Positions 41,638-52,264 of a DNA stretch of 64,000 nt are shown here, piece after piece (the stretch's first letter is position 1; each line of letters starts with the position of its first letter). The notes under the pieces are model-generated. The model saw nothing but the letters and a program-made list of their open reading frames with translations, did no database searches and was not told where the DNA came from. The position numbers and the translations under genes are program-made. Origin of the DNA: Candidatus Laterigemmans baculatus (lineage in GTDB: Bacteria > Planctomycetota > Planctomycetia > Pirellulales > Pirellulaceae); NCBI RefSeq assembly GCF_010367455.1, contig NZ_WRPR01000112.1:124001-188000 (forward strand). Reading direction: 5' to 3'.

Positions 41638-44073
41638 ATGTTCCTGTTGGTCCTAGCCGGCTTCCTGGTTGCCGCGATCGCGCCAGGTGTCGAACGCGTC
41701 ACCGGCCGCTTGGCTGGGGTCGTGCTCGCGGCAGCACCACTGACACTCTTTGCGATGCTTCTGAGGCGCGCGGAACTGCTCGAGCCCGGCGGGCGGATCG
41801 AAGCGGGGGGAGCGATCCGCGAGACGCTCCACTGGGCGCCCCAGCTCGGCGCCCAGCTCTCGTTCCGGCTCGATGGGCTCAGCTTGCTGTTTGCGCTGCT
41901 GATCACCGGCATCGGCGGTTTGATCACGCTCTACGCCGGGAGCTATCTCCAGGGGCATCCGGCGCGCGGCCGGTTCTTTGCCTGGCTGATGGTGTTCATG
42001 GCATCGATGCTGGGGTTGGTGCTGGCCGACAACGTGATCAGCCTGATCGTGTTTTGGGAGCTGACGAGCATCAGTTCGTATTTTCTGATCGGCTTTGATC
42101 ACGCCCGCGAAGCGGCGCGGCGGGCGGCGCTCCAGGCGCTGCTGACGACCAGCGCCGGCGGGCTCGCGATGCTCGCCGGGCTGGTCGTGATGGCGGTCGC
42201 CGGTGGCAGCTGGGAGATTTCCGAGCTGCTCGAGCAGGGCGAGACGCTTCGCGGCCACTCCCTCTATCCGGCGATGTTGCTGTTGATCCTCGCCGGCTGC
42301 TTCACCAAGTCGGCTCAGTTCCCGTTCCACTACTGGTTGCCCAACGCGATGGAGGCGCCGACTCCGGTCAGCGCCTATCTGCATTCCTCGACGATGGTCA
42401 AGGCGGGAATCTACCTGATGGCCCGGCTCAGTCCCGCGCTGGGCGGGACGCAGTTGTGGTTCGCGATCCTCGCGATCGTGGGGGGCGCGACGATGGTGAT
42501 CGGGGCCTACCTGGCGATCCGCCAGACGTACTTGAAGCGGATCTTGGCCTACTCGACGATCAGCGCCTTGGGAGTGCTGACTTTTCTGCTCGGGCTGGGG
42601 GCTGCCGGAGGGGAAGCTGCCGCCGGGGGAGCGGCTCCGGTCGAGACGGAGATCGCGGTCTACGCGGCCCAGGCCTTCACCGTCTTTCTGCTCGCCCACG
42701 CGTTTTACAAAGCGACGCTGTTTTTAATCGCCGGCTCGGTCACCCACGCGGCGGGCACAGCCGACGTGCGGCGGCTCGGGGGGCTGGCCAAAGCGATGCC
42801 GCTGACGGCCCTGGCCGCCGGGTTGGCCGCGTTTTCGATGGCCGGTTTCCCGCCGTCGTTTGGTTTTCTCAGCAAGGAACTGTTGCTCGAGGCGACGCTC
42901 AAGCAGCCGAGTCTCGCGATCCTGACGACCGCTGCCGCATTGCTCGGGGGGATCCTGTTCATCGTCGTCTCCGGACTGGTCGCCTTTGGACCCTTCTTCG
43001 GCCGCCGCCAAACGGAGAGCCCGCCAGCCGATGCTTCGTCGCCGACCGAGGCTTCGCCGCATGAAGTGTCGTTCCCGATGTGGATCGGACCGCTGCTCCT
43101 GGGCGGAGCCGGATTGGTCTGCGGGGTGCTTCCCCACGGGATCGGCGAGCACGTGGTTGCTCCGGCGGTTACGGCGGTGCTGGGAGCGGACCAGCTGGTG
43201 CCGATCGAGTTGGCGCTCTGGCACGGCTTCAATCTGCCGTTGCTGTTGAGCACGATCGCGATTCTCACGGGGGTCGGGCTGTACGTGCTGCATCCTCAGG
43301 TCAGCCGCCTGCTGCAGAGCGGCGATGCGGCCCATCGGTTCGGACCCGAGGCCTGGTACCACGGGGGGCTCGAGGGGCTGTTGGCGGTCGCCCGTTGGCA
43401 GACGGGGCTGCTCCAGAACGGCTCGCTGCGGGCTTATTTGCGGACCGTGCTGCTGACGGCGATCGGGCTGCTCGGCTGGACGCTGCTCCGCGTCGACTCA
43501 CTGCCGCTGGGAATCGGACCGTGGCCGGAAAAGCCCGAGGAATGGTTCTATGCGAATTCGTATCGCTTGGCGGTCGCCGGGATGATTTTGCTGGGAGCCG
43601 TCGGGGCGGTGCACTCCGGTTCGCGGCTGACGGCGATCGCTTCGCTCGGCGTCGTTGGCTACGGCGTCGCTCTGATCTACGCTCTCTACGGGGCGCCCGA
43701 TTTGGCGATGACGCAGTTTGTCGTCGAGACGCTGACGGTGCTGCTGTTCGTGTTCGTTTTTTACTACCTTCCCAATTCGCCTCGCCAATCGACTCCCGCC
43801 CATCGACTTCGGGATCTATTGATCGCCGTAGCCGCGGGGGCCGTGATGAGTCTGCTCGTGTTGGTGGCGGCGCGGGTGCAGATCGATGGCAGGATCTCGG
43901 GATACTTTGCCGCCAACAGCGTCGACGTGGGGCATGGGCGGAATGTCGTCAACGTCATCCTGGTCGACTTCCGAGCCCTCGACACGCTCGGCGAGATCAC
44001 GGTCTTAGCGGTTTCCGCTCTGGGCGTCCTGGCGCTGCTCAAACTGCGGCCGCGGCGGGAGAAACTCTCATGA
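41638..44073 (+). CDS. mrpA: Mrp-type Na+/H+ antiporter subunit A
   Basis: 811 aa, the usual length for MrpA with its fused C-terminal part. It has the proton-translocating NuoL-like core, with [16 protein letters not shown] near 140-155, [20 protein letters not shown] near 235-255 and a TM-rich extension to the MrpB-like end (residues about 650-805, e.g. [20 protein letters not shown]). It is a pump subunit in the cytoplasmic membrane exchanging Na+ for H+, for salt or alkaline pH tolerance. First gene of mrpABCDEFG, all overlapping or nearly so. Confidence 0.95.
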   Translation: MFLLVLAGFLVAAIAPGVERVTGRLAGVVLAAAPLTLFAMLLRRAELLEPGGRIEAGGAIRETLHWAPQLGAQLSFRLDGLSLLFALLITGIGGLITLYAGSYLQGHPARGRFFAWLMVFMASMLGLVLADNVISLIVFWELTSISSYFLIGFDHAREAARRAALQALLTTSAGGLAMLAGLVVMAVAGGSWEISELLEQGETLRGHSLYPAMLLLILAGCFTKSAQFPFHYWLPNAMEAPTPVSAYLHSSTMVKAGIYLMARLSPALGGTQLWFAILAIVGGATMVIGAYLAIRQTYLKRILAYSTISALGVLTFLLGLGAAGGEAAAGGAAPVETEIAVYAAQAFTVFLLAHAFYKATLFLIAGSVTHAAGTADVRRLGGLAKAMPLTALAAGLAAFSMAGFPPSFGFLSKELLLEATLKQPSLAILTTAAALLGGILFIVVSGLVAFGPFFGRRQTESPPADASSPTEASPHEVSFPMWIGPLLLGGAGLVCGVLPHGIGEHVVAPAVTAVLGADQLVPIELALWHGFNLPLLLSTIAILTGVGLYVLHPQVSRLLQSGDAAHRFGPEAWYHGGLEGLLAVARWQTGLLQNGSLRAYLRTVLLTAIGLLGWTLLRVDSLPLGIGPWPEKPEEWFYANSYRLAVAGMILLGAVGAVHSGSRLTAIASLGVVGYGVALIYALYGAPDLAMTQFVVETLTVLLFVFVFYYLPNSPRQSTPAHRLRDLLIAVAAGAVMSLLVLVAARVQIDGRISGYFAANSVDVGHGRNVVNVILVDFRALDTLGEITVLAVSALGVLALLKLRPRREKLS

Positions 44074-44486
44074 CCTCGACGATTCTCCGCTCCTCGACGC
44101 GGTACCTGTTTCCGGTGATCGCGCTGTTCTCGATCTTTTTGCTGCTCCGCGGCCATGACGAGCCTGGAGGCGGATTCGTCGGAGGCCTGCTGGCGGCGCT
44201 TTGCTTTGCCCTCTACGCCCTGGCCGACAGCGTGGAAGCGGCGCGGCGGTTGTTGCGTGTCGAAGAGCAGCAGTTGATCGGGATGGGGCTATTGCTGGCG
44301 GCCTGCAGCGGGCTGCCTGGACTGCTCGCCGGCGAGCCATTTCTCACCACCTACTGGACCGAGCAGTGGGTGATTCCGACGGTTGGCAAATTGAAGCTGG
44401 GAACTCCCTTGTTATTCGACGTCGGGGTCTATCTGACCGTCGTGGGAGTGGTGCTGATGATCCTCTTTCCGCTTGCCGAGGAGTAA
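44070..44486 (+). CDS. mrpB: Mrp-type Na+/H+ antiporter subunit B
   Basis: 138 aa, four hydrophobic segments. Signature near the N-terminus: [20 protein letters not shown], followed by [17 protein letters not shown]. The start overlaps the mrpA stop (ATGA), implying coupled translation. Required for the assembled antiporter complex. Confidence 0.95.
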   Translation: MTSTILRSSTRYLFPVIALFSIFLLLRGHDEPGGGFVGGLLAALCFALYALADSVEAARRLLRVEEQQLIGMGLLLAACSGLPGLLAGEPFLTTYWTEQWVIPTVGKLKLGTPLLFDVGVYLTVVGVVLMILFPLAEE

Positions 44487-44493
44487 CCGCACG

Positions 44494-44841
44494 ATGGAAT
44501 GGATCATCTCGATCGTCGTCGGGGGGCTGTACGCCGCGGGGTTCTATTTGCTGATGCGGCGGAGTCTTGTGAAGGTCGTGATCGGATTGGTGCTGCTCTC
44601 CCAGGCGGCGAACCTGCTGATTTTCACCGCCGGCGGTCTCCGCAGCAGTCAGGCTCCGCTGGTTCCCGAAGGAGCGAAGGTTCCGCCGGAGGGATTTGCC
44701 GATCCTCTCCCTCAGGCGCTGATTCTGACGGCGATCGTGATTGGCTTTGGCGTGATCGCGTTCACCCTGGCACTGTTCCAGGTCGCCTACAAACGCGTGG
44801 GTACCGATGACCTCGACCAAATGAATTCGACCGACACATGA
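44494..44841 (+). CDS. mrpC: Mrp-type Na+/H+ antiporter subunit C
   Basis: 115 aa, NuoK-like with three hydrophobic segments. The pattern [20 protein letters not shown] and the segment [20 protein letters not shown] are typical. The ATG at 44494 follows GAGGAG; upstream in-frame residues are in the mrpB end. It is seven bases after mrpB. Confidence 0.95.
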   Translation: MEWIISIVVGGLYAAGFYLLMRRSLVKVVIGLVLLSQAANLLIFTAGGLRSSQAPLVPEGAKVPPEGFADPLPQALILTAIVIGFGVIAFTLALFQVAYKRVGTDDLDQMNSTDT

Positions 44842-46406
44842 ACTGGCTCCTGACGCTGCCCATCTTGCTACCGATGTTGGTCGCCAGCGGAATGATGCTG
44901 TTGCGGCGGCGGCCCATGGCGCAGCGTCTGGTCAGCGTCCTCGGCATGCTCGGCTTGCTGGCCACGGCGATCACGCTGCTCGTCACGGTCTACCGCGACG
45001 GCGTGCTGGCGATTCAGCTCGGCGGCTACGCGGCTCCCTATGGAATCTCGCTGGTCGCCGACCTGCTGGCCGCGATCATGGTCCTGTTGGCCGCGATGAA
45101 AGGAACGGCGGTCGTGATCTATTCCACGGTCAGCATCGACGCGGAACGCGAGGCCTACGGATACCATCCGCTACTGCACGTGTTGTTGATGGGAGTCTGC
45201 GGGGCGTTCCTGACCGGCGACCTGTTTAACCTGTACGTTTTCTTTGAAGTGCTGCTGATGTCCTCGTTCGTCCTGCTGACGCTGGGCGGCGAGCGGGGGC
45301 AGGTCGAGGGGGCGATCAAGTATGTGACGCTGAACCTGATCAGCTCCGCATTATTCCTCGCTGGGGCGGGAATTCTGTATGGGGTGACGGGGACGCTGAA
45401 TATGGCCGACTTGGCGATCAAGCTGCCGGCCGCCGGGCAGCCGCAAGTGGCGAATATGCTGGCCATGATCTTCCTGTTAGCCTTCGGGATCAAAGCGGCA
45501 ATCTTTCCACTCTTCTTCTGGTTGCCCGCTTCCTACCACACCGCTCCGGCGGCAATCTCAGCGATCTTTGCCGGGCTGCTCACCAAGGTGGGAGTTTATG
45601 CGCTGCTCCGAGTGTTCACCCTCGTATTCGTGCATGATATCGGGTTTACCCACGGCCTGATTTTGATGCTGGCGGGGTTCACCATGGTCACTGGTGTCCT
45701 CGGGGCCGCCGTGCAGAGTGAGTTTCGGCGGATCCTCTCCTTTCACATCATCAGCCAGATCGGTTACATGCTGATGGGGCTCGGCTTGATGGTCGTGCTG
45801 GCATGGTCGGACACCGAAGCCACACGAGCGGCCGTCACGATGGGGCTCGGGGCCACCGTCTTCTATATTGCCCACCATATCGTGGTCAAAACGAACTTGT
45901 TTTTGGTCAGCGGAGTGGTCGAGCGGTTGCAAGGAACCGGCCGGCTCGATTCGCTGGGCGGGTTCTATGCCTCCCGTCCTGTGTTCTCGTTGCTGTTTTT
46001 AGTTCCCGCGCTGTCGCTCGCCGGAATCCCTCCCTTGTCCGGTTTCTGGGCAAAGCTAGCGCTCGTCCAGGCGGGGCTGAGGCTTGAGCAGTATGGGATT
46101 GTGGCGATCGCGCTGGCGGTCGGCGTATTGACGTTGTTCTCCATGACCAAGATTTGGGCAGCCGTCTTCTGGGCGCCCGATCCTGCCGAGCGGCCAGCCA
46201 GTGAGGAGCGGCCAGCCAGTGAGGAGCGGCTATCGAAGGAGAAGGGGTTGGCGATGATGATCGGCCCGATCGCCGGACTCGCTGGGATCACGCTGTTGAT
46301 CGGTCTGGCAGCGGGGCCAATCTTCGAAGTGGCGATGCAGTCGGGGGTTCAATTGCTGAATCCGCAGATCTATATCGACGCGGTGCATCCGGTGGTGAGC
46401 GAATGA
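44838..46406 (+). CDS. mrpD: Mrp-type Na+/H+ antiporter subunit D
   Basis: 522 aa, NuoM/NuoN-like proton channel subunit. Features: [20 protein letters not shown] near 130-150, [20 protein letters not shown] near 220-240. The start overlaps the mrpC stop (ATGA). Near residue 450 the protein has [14 protein letters not shown] from an 18-bp tandem duplication (about 46188-46225), in a loop between the last segments. Confidence 0.95.
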   Translation: MNWLLTLPILLPMLVASGMMLLRRRPMAQRLVSVLGMLGLLATAITLLVTVYRDGVLAIQLGGYAAPYGISLVADLLAAIMVLLAAMKGTAVVIYSTVSIDAEREAYGYHPLLHVLLMGVCGAFLTGDLFNLYVFFEVLLMSSFVLLTLGGERGQVEGAIKYVTLNLISSALFLAGAGILYGVTGTLNMADLAIKLPAAGQPQVANMLAMIFLLAFGIKAAIFPLFFWLPASYHTAPAAISAIFAGLLTKVGVYALLRVFTLVFVHDIGFTHGLILMLAGFTMVTGVLGAAVQSEFRRILSFHIISQIGYMLMGLGLMVVLAWSDTEATRAAVTMGLGATVFYIAHHIVVKTNLFLVSGVVERLQGTGRLDSLGGFYASRPVFSLLFLVPALSLAGIPPLSGFWAKLALVQAGLRLEQYGIVAIALAVGVLTLFSMTKIWAAVFWAPDPAERPASEERPASEERLSKEKGLAMMIGPIAGLAGITLLIGLAAGPIFEVAMQSGVQLLNPQIYIDAVHPVVSE

Positions 46407-46879
46407 GACTCTTTTTGGGTAACCTCCTGCTGGCGTTCGTGTGGTCGCTGATGATCGCCGAGTTTTCGGTGGCCAGCCTGATTATGGGATTCGCGTTTGG
46501 CTTTCTTTTGCTGTGGCTCTTCCAACCGCTTGTTGGCGGGTCGAGCTATTTTGGCAAGGTGCGGCAGATCGTTCGCTTTTCGCTGTTCCTAGCCAAAGAA
46601 ATTGTGCGGGCAAATTTGCATGTTGCCTGGCATGTGATCACCCCCTCGAGCTTTTTCAAGCCGGGAATTATCGCCGTTCCACTCGAACCCCAAACGGATT
46701 TCGAAGCCACCTTGCTGGCCAATATCCTAACGCTGACTCCCGGATCCTTTTCGGTCGATATTTCCACGGACCGGCGGGTGTTGTACGTGCATGTGATGGA
46801 CGTAGAGAATGCGGAGCGAACGCGTTGGGAGCTGAAAGAGCAGTATGAGACGCCGCTGTTGGAGATTCTCCGTTCATGA
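46403..46879 (+). CDS. mrpE: Mrp-type Na+/H+ antiporter subunit E
   Basis: 158 aa. Two or three N-terminal hydrophobic segments, then a soluble tail with [19 protein letters not shown], the family signature. ATGA overlap with mrpD. The subunit is needed for a functional complex and has no counterpart in respiratory complex I. Confidence 0.95.
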   Translation: MRLFLGNLLLAFVWSLMIAEFSVASLIMGFAFGFLLLWLFQPLVGGSSYFGKVRQIVRFSLFLAKEIVRANLHVAWHVITPSSFFKPGIIAVPLEPQTDFEATLLANILTLTPGSFSVDISTDRRVLYVHVMDVENAERTRWELKEQYETPLLEILRS

Positions 46880-47163
46880 CTCTCTATGGCTATCCTGTCG
46901 TCGCGGTAGTGTCTCTGTTAGCGATGAATCTGCTGGTGGTGGCGATATTTTTTGCGGTGGTCCGACTGCTGCGAGGGCCGAGTTTGTCGGACCGCGTCGT
47001 GGCGCTCGACTTGGTCGGTGTGCTGGCGGTGGGAATGATCTCGGTGCACGCGGTTTTCACCGGCCAGCCGATGCTCCTGCGGGTTGCGATTCTGCTGGCG
47101 CTCGTAGCGTTCGTGGGCACGGTGGCATTTGCGTTTTTCCTGGAGAAGCGAGGCAGAGAATGA
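46876..47163 (+). CDS. mrpF: Mrp-type Na+/H+ antiporter subunit F
   Basis: 95 aa, three hydrophobic segments with the signature LLRGPSLSDRVVALDLVGVL. ATGA overlap with mrpE. Confidence 0.95.
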   Translation: MTLYGYPVVAVVSLLAMNLLVVAIFFAVVRLLRGPSLSDRVVALDLVGVLAVGMISVHAVFTGQPMLLRVAILLALVAFVGTVAFAFFLEKRGRE

Positions 47164-47552
47164 TGGCGCACCTCAACGACCTGCTGGTCTGCCTGTTCAT
47201 GCTCGCCGGCGCGATTTTTTGTTTGATCGCCTCGCTCGGCGTGTTTCGGATGCCCGACCTTTACACGCGGATGCAGGCAGCGGCGAAGTCGAGCACGCTG
47301 GGCGTTGTGTGCATCATTCTCTCGGTCGCGATTCACTTTGGCGACGCGGGAGTCACGACGCGGGCGATGTTGGTAATCGTGTTCCTGTTCTTGACGGCGC
47401 CGGTGGCCGCGCACATGGTGGCGCGTGCCGGGTACATCAGCAACGTTCCGCTGTGGCATCGTTCGGTGGCCGACGAGCTTCGCGGCCAGTACGATGCGGC
47501 GACCCATGAATTGGCCAGCGGCCGCCCATCCGCGGAGGATCCCCGCGGCTGA
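47160..47552 (+). CDS. mrpG: Mrp-type Na+/H+ antiporter subunit G
   Basis: 130 aa, three hydrophobic segments with LGVFRMPDLYTRMQAAAKSS and TAPVAAHMVARAGYISNVPL, as in MrpG. The ATG at 47160 overlaps the mrpF stop (ATGA); a second ATG follows at 47163. It ends the seven-subunit operon, but the next gene follows 11 bases later and is likely on the same mRNA. Confidence 0.95.
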   Translation: MMAHLNDLLVCLFMLAGAIFCLIASLGVFRMPDLYTRMQAAAKSSTLGVVCIILSVAIHFGDAGVTTRAMLVIVFLFLTAPVAAHMVARAGYISNVPLWHRSVADELRGQYDAATHELASGRPSAEDPRG

Positions 47553-47563
47553 CCGCGGCTCCC

Positions 47564-48346
47564 ATGGAACGCTCCTCCGCGGACCCGTCACCGCCCCCTG
47601 CCCCGCCCGATCCGGGCTCAAATAGCGGCGGTTTGTCGAGCCGAGCGAAAATCACCATCGCCGCGGGGCTCGTGGTCGCACTGGTCGGCCTTTCGCTGGT
47701 CCTCCGCGATTGGGTTTCGCTGGCGGTGCTGCTCGATTGGGAGCAGCAACTGCGGGAGTGGCAGGAATCGCATCCGCTGTGGGTTTATATTGCCGCGTTC
47801 GCGCTGTACGTGCTGGTCACCGGAGCGTCGCTGCCGGGAGCGGTTCCACTGTCCGTGGTGTATGGATGGTATTTTGGGTTTCTCCCGGCGGTGGTACTGA
47901 TCAGCTTTGCGTCGACCAGTGGTGCGACGCTGGCTTTTCTCAGCAGCCGATATCTGCTTCGCGATGCCGTCGAGCGTCGTTTTGGGGCGCGCCTGCGGAG
48001 CATCAACGACGCGATTCGCCGCGAAGGGGTGTACTACCTGATCACCGCTCGGCTGATTCCTGGGGTTCCCTTCGTCGTCATCAATCTGGTGATGGGACTC
48101 ACGCCGATTCGCGTGGGTACGTTTTGGTGGGCCAGCCAGTTGGGGATGCTTCCCGGCACGCTGCTGTACGTGTGGGTGGGGTCCGCTTTTCCCGATCTCC
48201 AGACGCTCGTCGACCGCGGCGTTGGGAGCGTGGTGACGGCGGAGATCGTGGCCGCGTTCTTGTGCCTGGCCCTGTTTCCGCTGGCGATCCGGCAGCTGGT
48301 GGCGTATGTCCGCCGTCGGCGAGGCCGGGGGCTTTCTGAGCCGTAG
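47564..48346 (+). CDS. TVP38/TMEM64 family (VTT domain) membrane protein
   Basis: 260 aa. A short Pro-rich N-terminus is followed by about five hydrophobic segments. The VTT/SNARE-associated signature includes TGASLPGAVPLSVVYGWYFG and ITARLIPGVPFVVINLVMGL. DedA/VTT proteins act on membrane lipids or as proton-linked transporters; the specific role is unknown. It is 11 bases after mrpG, so co-expression with the antiporter is likely. The last codons and stop (EP, TAG at 48344-48346) lie in a family B sequence. Confidence 0.9.
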   Translation: MERSSADPSPPPAPPDPGSNSGGLSSRAKITIAAGLVVALVGLSLVLRDWVSLAVLLDWEQQLREWQESHPLWVYIAAFALYVLVTGASLPGAVPLSVVYGWYFGFLPAVVLISFASTSGATLAFLSSRYLLRDAVERRFGARLRSINDAIRREGVYYLITARLIPGVPFVVINLVMGLTPIRVGTFWWASQLGMLPGTLLYVWVGSAFPDLQTLVDRGVGSVVTAEIVAAFLCLALFPLAIRQLVAYVRRRRGRGLSEP

Positions 48347-48459
48347 GCGCTAGCCTCGGGCGTCGCGTCCCGAAACCGTGTGTCAAATCAGCCGCCACGC
48401 GCTAGCGTCCGGTTCCGCTGCGAAAAAATTGACCGGGGCGCTAGCCCGTCACTGCGGCT
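48338..48459. repeat. Family B repeats between convergent genes
   Basis: One arm, CTGAGCCGTAGGCGCTAGCC, contains the stop of the TVP38-like gene. A second hairpin begins at 48387 (ATCAGCCGCCACGCGCTAGC) and ends in GGGGCGCTAGCCCGTCACTG near the end of the nitrilase gene. They could end transcription from both directions. Confidence 0.8.
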
Positions 48460-49276
48460 CGCTGAGTTTGCCGTAGAACTCGGGGCGGCGGTCGGCGAAA
48501 CGATCGATCACGTGGCTCCCTGGCGTCCGCTCGATGCGTTTGTTGCGGGCCGCGGCGAGATCGATCTCGGCGACCAGCAGGGTCTCTTCGTCGGAGACCG
48601 CACGGGCCAGTTCGACGCCATCGGGGCCGCAAATCGAGCTCAGTCCGCAGAAGTGAAAGCTCCGCTCGCGGCCGATCCGGTTGGCGGCGATGAAATAGAG
48701 GTGGTTCTCCATGCTTCGCGCCGGGGGGACGATCTCGGCGGTCCGCCGGGCGGCGACCGGCCAATTGGTCGACAGCGCGATCACATCCGCCTGTTCGAGT
48801 CCGAGCACCCGCATCGGTTCGGGGAACGAGCTGTCGTAGCAAATCGCCAAGCCCACCCGCATCTCACCCGCTTGGTACACCGCATAGGGACGTTGGCTGC
48901 AGTCGACGAATCGATCGACGCCGAGATGGGGCAGATGAATTTTTCGGTAGCTGCCGAGAACTCCTGCGGGCCCGACCAGAGCCGAAGCGTTATAGAGGCA
49001 CTCGCCGTCCCGTTCGAGAAAGCCGATCACGGCAAACCGATTTCCCCCTGCACCGCAGGCCTTGCTGATCCGTTGCCACAAGGGATCGTCGATCGCCCGC
49101 GCATGCGGCAAAGCCTCCTCGCGGCTTTCAAAGCAGTAGCCCGTCAGTGCGCACTCCGGGAGCACGACCAAGTCCGCTCCGGCCTCGGCCGCTCGGCCGA
49201 TCCAGTCGACCGCGGCGGCCAGATTGGCTTCCACCTCTCCGAGCTTCACATCGATCTGAGCGGCGGCAACGCGCAT
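48449..49276 (-). CDS. Carbon-nitrogen hydrolase (nitrilase superfamily)
   Basis: 275 aa. The catalytic triad is visible: Glu of LPECALTGY near 42, Lys of YRKIHLPH near 112 and Cys of ICYDSSFPE near 148. This matches amidase/nitrilase-superfamily enzymes that hydrolyse C-N bonds of amides or carbamoyl groups. Substrate unknown. It is alone, divergent from the transhydrogenase gene, with 18-bp tandem copies in the shared 158-base promoter gap. Confidence 0.92.
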   Translation of the reverse strand: MRVAAAQIDVKLGEVEANLAAAVDWIGRAAEAGADLVVLPECALTGYCFESREEALPHARAIDDPLWQRISKACGAGGNRFAVIGFLERDGECLYNASALVGPAGVLGSYRKIHLPHLGVDRFVDCSQRPYAVYQAGEMRVGLAICYDSSFPEPMRVLGLEQADVIALSTNWPVAARRTAEIVPPARSMENHLYFIAANRIGRERSFHFCGLSSICGPDGVELARAVSDEETLLVAEIDLAAARNKRIERTPGSHVIDRFADRRPEFYGKLSEPQ

Positions 49277-49289
49277 CGGGTTCTCCTGG

Positions 49290-49371
49290 GTTGTCAGGAC
49301 AAAGGGGTTGTCAGGACAAAGGGGCTGTCAGAACAAAAGGGGGCGTCAGAACAAAAGGGGGCGTCAGAGCG
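49290..49371. repeat. Tandem array of about 18-bp units in a shared promoter gap
   Basis: Four to five copies of GTCAGAACAAAAGGGGGC and close variants (GTTGTCAGGACAAAGGGG). It lies between divergent genes, so it may affect promoter spacing for both. Confidence 0.85.
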
Positions 49372-49434
49372 ATCGGATCGGTAAGTCGGAAGAATGGTCT
49401 ACCGGCGGCGCCCATTCTCGCGATAATTACTCGC

Positions 49435-50826
49435 ATGAGCGAATCAAAATATGACTATGACGTCGTGGTGATCGGGACCGGTCCGGGGGGCGAGGGGGCT
49501 GCGATGCAAGCGGCCAAAGGGGGCGCTCGCGTTGCCGTGGTCGAACGATACACGCAAATCGGTGGCGGTTGCACCCACTGGGGAACCATCCCCAGCAAAG
49601 CGCTGCGGTACAGCATCAGTGCGATCACGCAGGCGATGAACAACCCCACGGTCCGCGAGATGGGGATCCACGTCAGCCCCACCATGGATCAACTCCGCCG
49701 CAGCAGCCAAGCGATCACGAACAAGCAGGTCGCGATGCGGCAGTCCTTCTACGATCGCAACGGAGTCCCGATCCTCCAAGGCGAAGCTCGGTTCGTCGAT
49801 GAACACACGATCGAGATCGACGGCGATCGGCGGGTGAGTGGCGAGCGGTTTGTGATCGCCACCGGCTCGCGCCCCTACCGGCCGCCGGGAGTCGATTTCA
49901 GTCATCCGCGGATTTTTGACAGCGACACGATCCTTGGGATCCCCGAGAAACCCTACTCGATCACCGTCTACGGGGCGGGCGTCATCGGTTGTGAATACGC
50001 TTCGATGTTTCGCAACTTGGGGATGAAGGTCAACTTGGTCAACACCCGCGAAAAGTTGCTCGAGTTTCTCGACGACGAAGTCATCGACGCCCTCTCCTAC
50101 CATCTCCGTGACCAGGGGGTGCTGATTCGACACAACGAGGAGATGGAGCGGGTTGAAGGTCGCGATGACGGAGCGGTGTTGCACCTCAAGAGCGGCAAGC
50201 GGCTGAAGACGGATGTGTTTCTGTGGGCCAACGGCCGCCAAGGCAATACCGCGGCGCTGGGGCTCGAGAAGATCGGCATCGAGCCCAACAACCGCGGCCA
50301 GCTCGAAGTCGACGACCAGTTCCAGACGGCGCTCGAGCATATCTATGCCGTCGGCGATGTGATCGGCTACCCGTCGCTGGCCAGCGCCGCGTACACCCAA
50401 GGCCGCGCCGCAGCGATGCACATTCAAGGCGCCAAGGATGGAAACCTGCGGCTCTATGATATTCCCACCGGTATCTATACCAGTCCCGAAATCAGCTCGG
50501 TGGGTAAAACCGAACGCGAATTGACCGCCGCCTGCATCCCCTATGAGATCGGCTTCAGTCAATTCAAGAGCCTGGCTCGCGCCCAGATCACCGGGCAGAC
50601 GACCGGCATGCTCAAGCTGTTGTTTCACCGCGACACGCTGGAGATCCTCGGCGTCCACTGCTTCGGCTCGCAAGCCGCCGAGATCATCCATATCGGCCAG
50701 GCGATCATGAGCCAGCCGCCCGGGCACAACACGTTGGAATATTTCTTCGAGACCACCTTCAATTATCCAACGATGGCCGAAGCCTACCGAGTGGCCGCGC
50801 TCAACGGGTACAACCGTTTGTTCTAG
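49435..50826 (+). CDS. sthA: Soluble pyridine nucleotide transhydrogenase (SthA type)
   Basis: 463 aa from the ATG at 49435. The N-terminal FAD motif is [19 protein letters not shown]. The active-site region reads [16 protein letters not shown], where the second redox Cys of lipoamide dehydrogenase-like enzymes is replaced by Thr, as in SthA. The NAD(P) motif is [12 protein letters not shown] and the C-terminal dimer motif has [19 protein letters not shown]. SthA converts NADPH and NAD+ to NADP+ and NADH, balancing the pools in the cytoplasm. The reading frame continues upstream to 49147 without family support. Confidence 0.94.
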   Translation: MSESKYDYDVVVIGTGPGGEGAAMQAAKGGARVAVVERYTQIGGGCTHWGTIPSKALRYSISAITQAMNNPTVREMGIHVSPTMDQLRRSSQAITNKQVAMRQSFYDRNGVPILQGEARFVDEHTIEIDGDRRVSGERFVIATGSRPYRPPGVDFSHPRIFDSDTILGIPEKPYSITVYGAGVIGCEYASMFRNLGMKVNLVNTREKLLEFLDDEVIDALSYHLRDQGVLIRHNEEMERVEGRDDGAVLHLKSGKRLKTDVFLWANGRQGNTAALGLEKIGIEPNNRGQLEVDDQFQTALEHIYAVGDVIGYPSLASAAYTQGRAAAMHIQGAKDGNLRLYDIPTGIYTSPEISSVGKTERELTAACIPYEIGFSQFKSLARAQITGQTTGMLKLLFHRDTLEILGVHCFGSQAAEIIHIGQAIMSQPPGHNTLEYFFETTFNYPTMAEAYRVAALNGYNRLF

Positions 50827-50858
50827 CGGGATTGTCAGCGGCGCTCGGTCCAAAAAAA

Positions 50859-50939
50859 CTGAGCCGACGGCGCTAGCCGCGGGTTCTGCACCGGAAAACC
50901 CGGGACGCGCGTGGCCCGAGGCTAGCGCCTACGGCTCAA
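50859..50939. repeat. Family B hairpin
   Basis: Arms CTGAGCCGACGGCGCTAGCC and GAGGCTAGCGCCTACGGCTC. Between convergent sthA and the CCA/poly(A) gene. The GAGCCG arm type is a sub-family shared with 48338 and 52792. Confidence 0.85.
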
Positions 50940-50952
50940 AAGATAGGATTGC

Positions 50953-52242
50953 TCAGTCCCTCTGCCCCTTGAGCCACTGTTCGGCTTGCTCGCCGGTGGT
51001 CAGCTCTCCGTCGAGCTGGGCGTCGCGGACTCGCTGCAGGATGACTCGAAACTCGGGGCCAGGCCGCATTCCAATCCGCTTGAGGTCTTCGCCCGAGAGC
51101 AGCGGAGGCGGGTTGAGTTGCTCGGGCGGCCAGGCCATTCGCTCGCGGACCAGGGCAAGCGGGGCATCGTCGTGGCGGTCGGCACGCGCGATCGCAGTGG
51201 CCAGCGCGACGACCGCCGGGGCGTGTCGCTGGACCAGCAGCGGCTGCAGGCGGGACCAGGGGAGTTGGTCGGCGCCGAGCAATTCGGCGTGGTCCCGCAG
51301 CGCCGCGCGGGCCGCCTCGGCTTCGGCCGTGGAGAGTTTCCAGCCGGTGACGATTTCCTCCAGCGCCTCGGTGGCCGAGGAATCGCAGCAGAGGGCCAGC
51401 GCCGCCAGGCGGGCTCCAAAACTGGTCCCCTCAAAATTCGCTAGCCGAAGTTGCAACTCCCGCAACGTCGCCGCGTCGGCCAGGGCCGCATCGACTCGAG
51501 GCATGATGGCGGCCGATAAGCGGCTGTCATAGAGCAGCGCGAGTCCCTCCCCGGCGGCCGGGTCTCGCAGCAACCGGCGCATCTCGGCCGCGATTCGCTC
51601 GCCGCTGCAGACCGTCACTTCGGCGGCATGCACGAGCACCGCATCCCACGTCACCGGCTCGATCTCGAGTCCATAGCTGGCGGCAAAGCGGACGGCCCGC
51701 AACAGCCGGAGCCGGTCCTCTTGGAACCGCGCATGCGGATCGCCGATAGCTCGGATCCGTCGGCCTTCGAGGTCCTGGCGGCCGCCGATGAAGTCGATCA
51801 CCTGGTGTTCGGTCGGATCATAGAACAGCCCGTTGATGGTAAAATCGCGCCGCTGGGCGTCTTCGGCCGGCGTGCTGTAGCAAACCGTGTCGGGGCGACG
51901 ACCGTCGGTGTACGGTCCATCGCTGCGGAAGGTGGCCACCTCGACCGGCGCTTGTCCGGCTCGCTTTTTCCCGAGCACGTTGATCACCCCGAACGCGGCT
52001 CCGATCGGCAGCGTGCGGCGATGACCGAAGATGCTGCGGATCCGCTCCGGGTGGGCGTCGGTGGCGACGTCGTAGTCTTTGGGCGTTAGCCCCAGCAGCC
52101 CATCGCGGACGCAGCCTCCGGCCAAGTAGGCGAGGTGGCCCTCGGACCGCAGACGCTGGATAATCTCCAGCGCCAAGACGGCGTTGGGATCGGTCGCGAT
52201 CGCCAGCTCGATCGACTGCACAATATCGTTCATCAATTTCAT
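50953..52242 (-). CDS. CCA-adding/poly(A) polymerase family nucleotidyltransferase
   Basis: 429 aa. Class II nucleotidyltransferase head: YLAGGCVRDGLLGLTPKDYD gives the GG and DxD catalytic elements, followed by RRDFTINGLFYDP and EDRLRLLRAVRFAASYGLE. The C-terminal half is helical. The enzyme adds CCA to tRNA 3' ends or poly(A) to RNA; the two cannot be told apart here. No HD domain is seen. The ATG at 52242 is 22 bases from the divergent NUDIX start; an ATG at 52233 is also possible. Confidence 0.88.
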   Translation of the reverse strand: MKLMNDIVQSIELAIATDPNAVLALEIIQRLRSEGHLAYLAGGCVRDGLLGLTPKDYDVATDAHPERIRSIFGHRRTLPIGAAFGVINVLGKKRAGQAPVEVATFRSDGPYTDGRRPDTVCYSTPAEDAQRRDFTINGLFYDPTEHQVIDFIGGRQDLEGRRIRAIGDPHARFQEDRLRLLRAVRFAASYGLEIEPVTWDAVLVHAAEVTVCSGERIAAEMRRLLRDPAAGEGLALLYDSRLSAAIMPRVDAALADAATLRELQLRLANFEGTSFGARLAALALCCDSSATEALEEIVTGWKLSTAEAEAARAALRDHAELLGADQLPWSRLQPLLVQRHAPAVVALATAIARADRHDDAPLALVRERMAWPPEQLNPPPLLSGEDLKRIGMRPGPEFRVILQRVRDAQLDGELTTGEQAEQWLKGQRD

Positions 52243-52250
52243 TTCAATTC

Positions 52251-52255
52251 AGGAG
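52251..52255 (+). promoter_or_regulatory. RBS deciding a GTG start for the NUDIX gene
   Basis: AGGAG nine bases before the GTG at 52265. It sits just upstream of the divergent gene's start codon. Confidence 0.7.
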
Positions 52256-52264
52256 ACAGCATCG

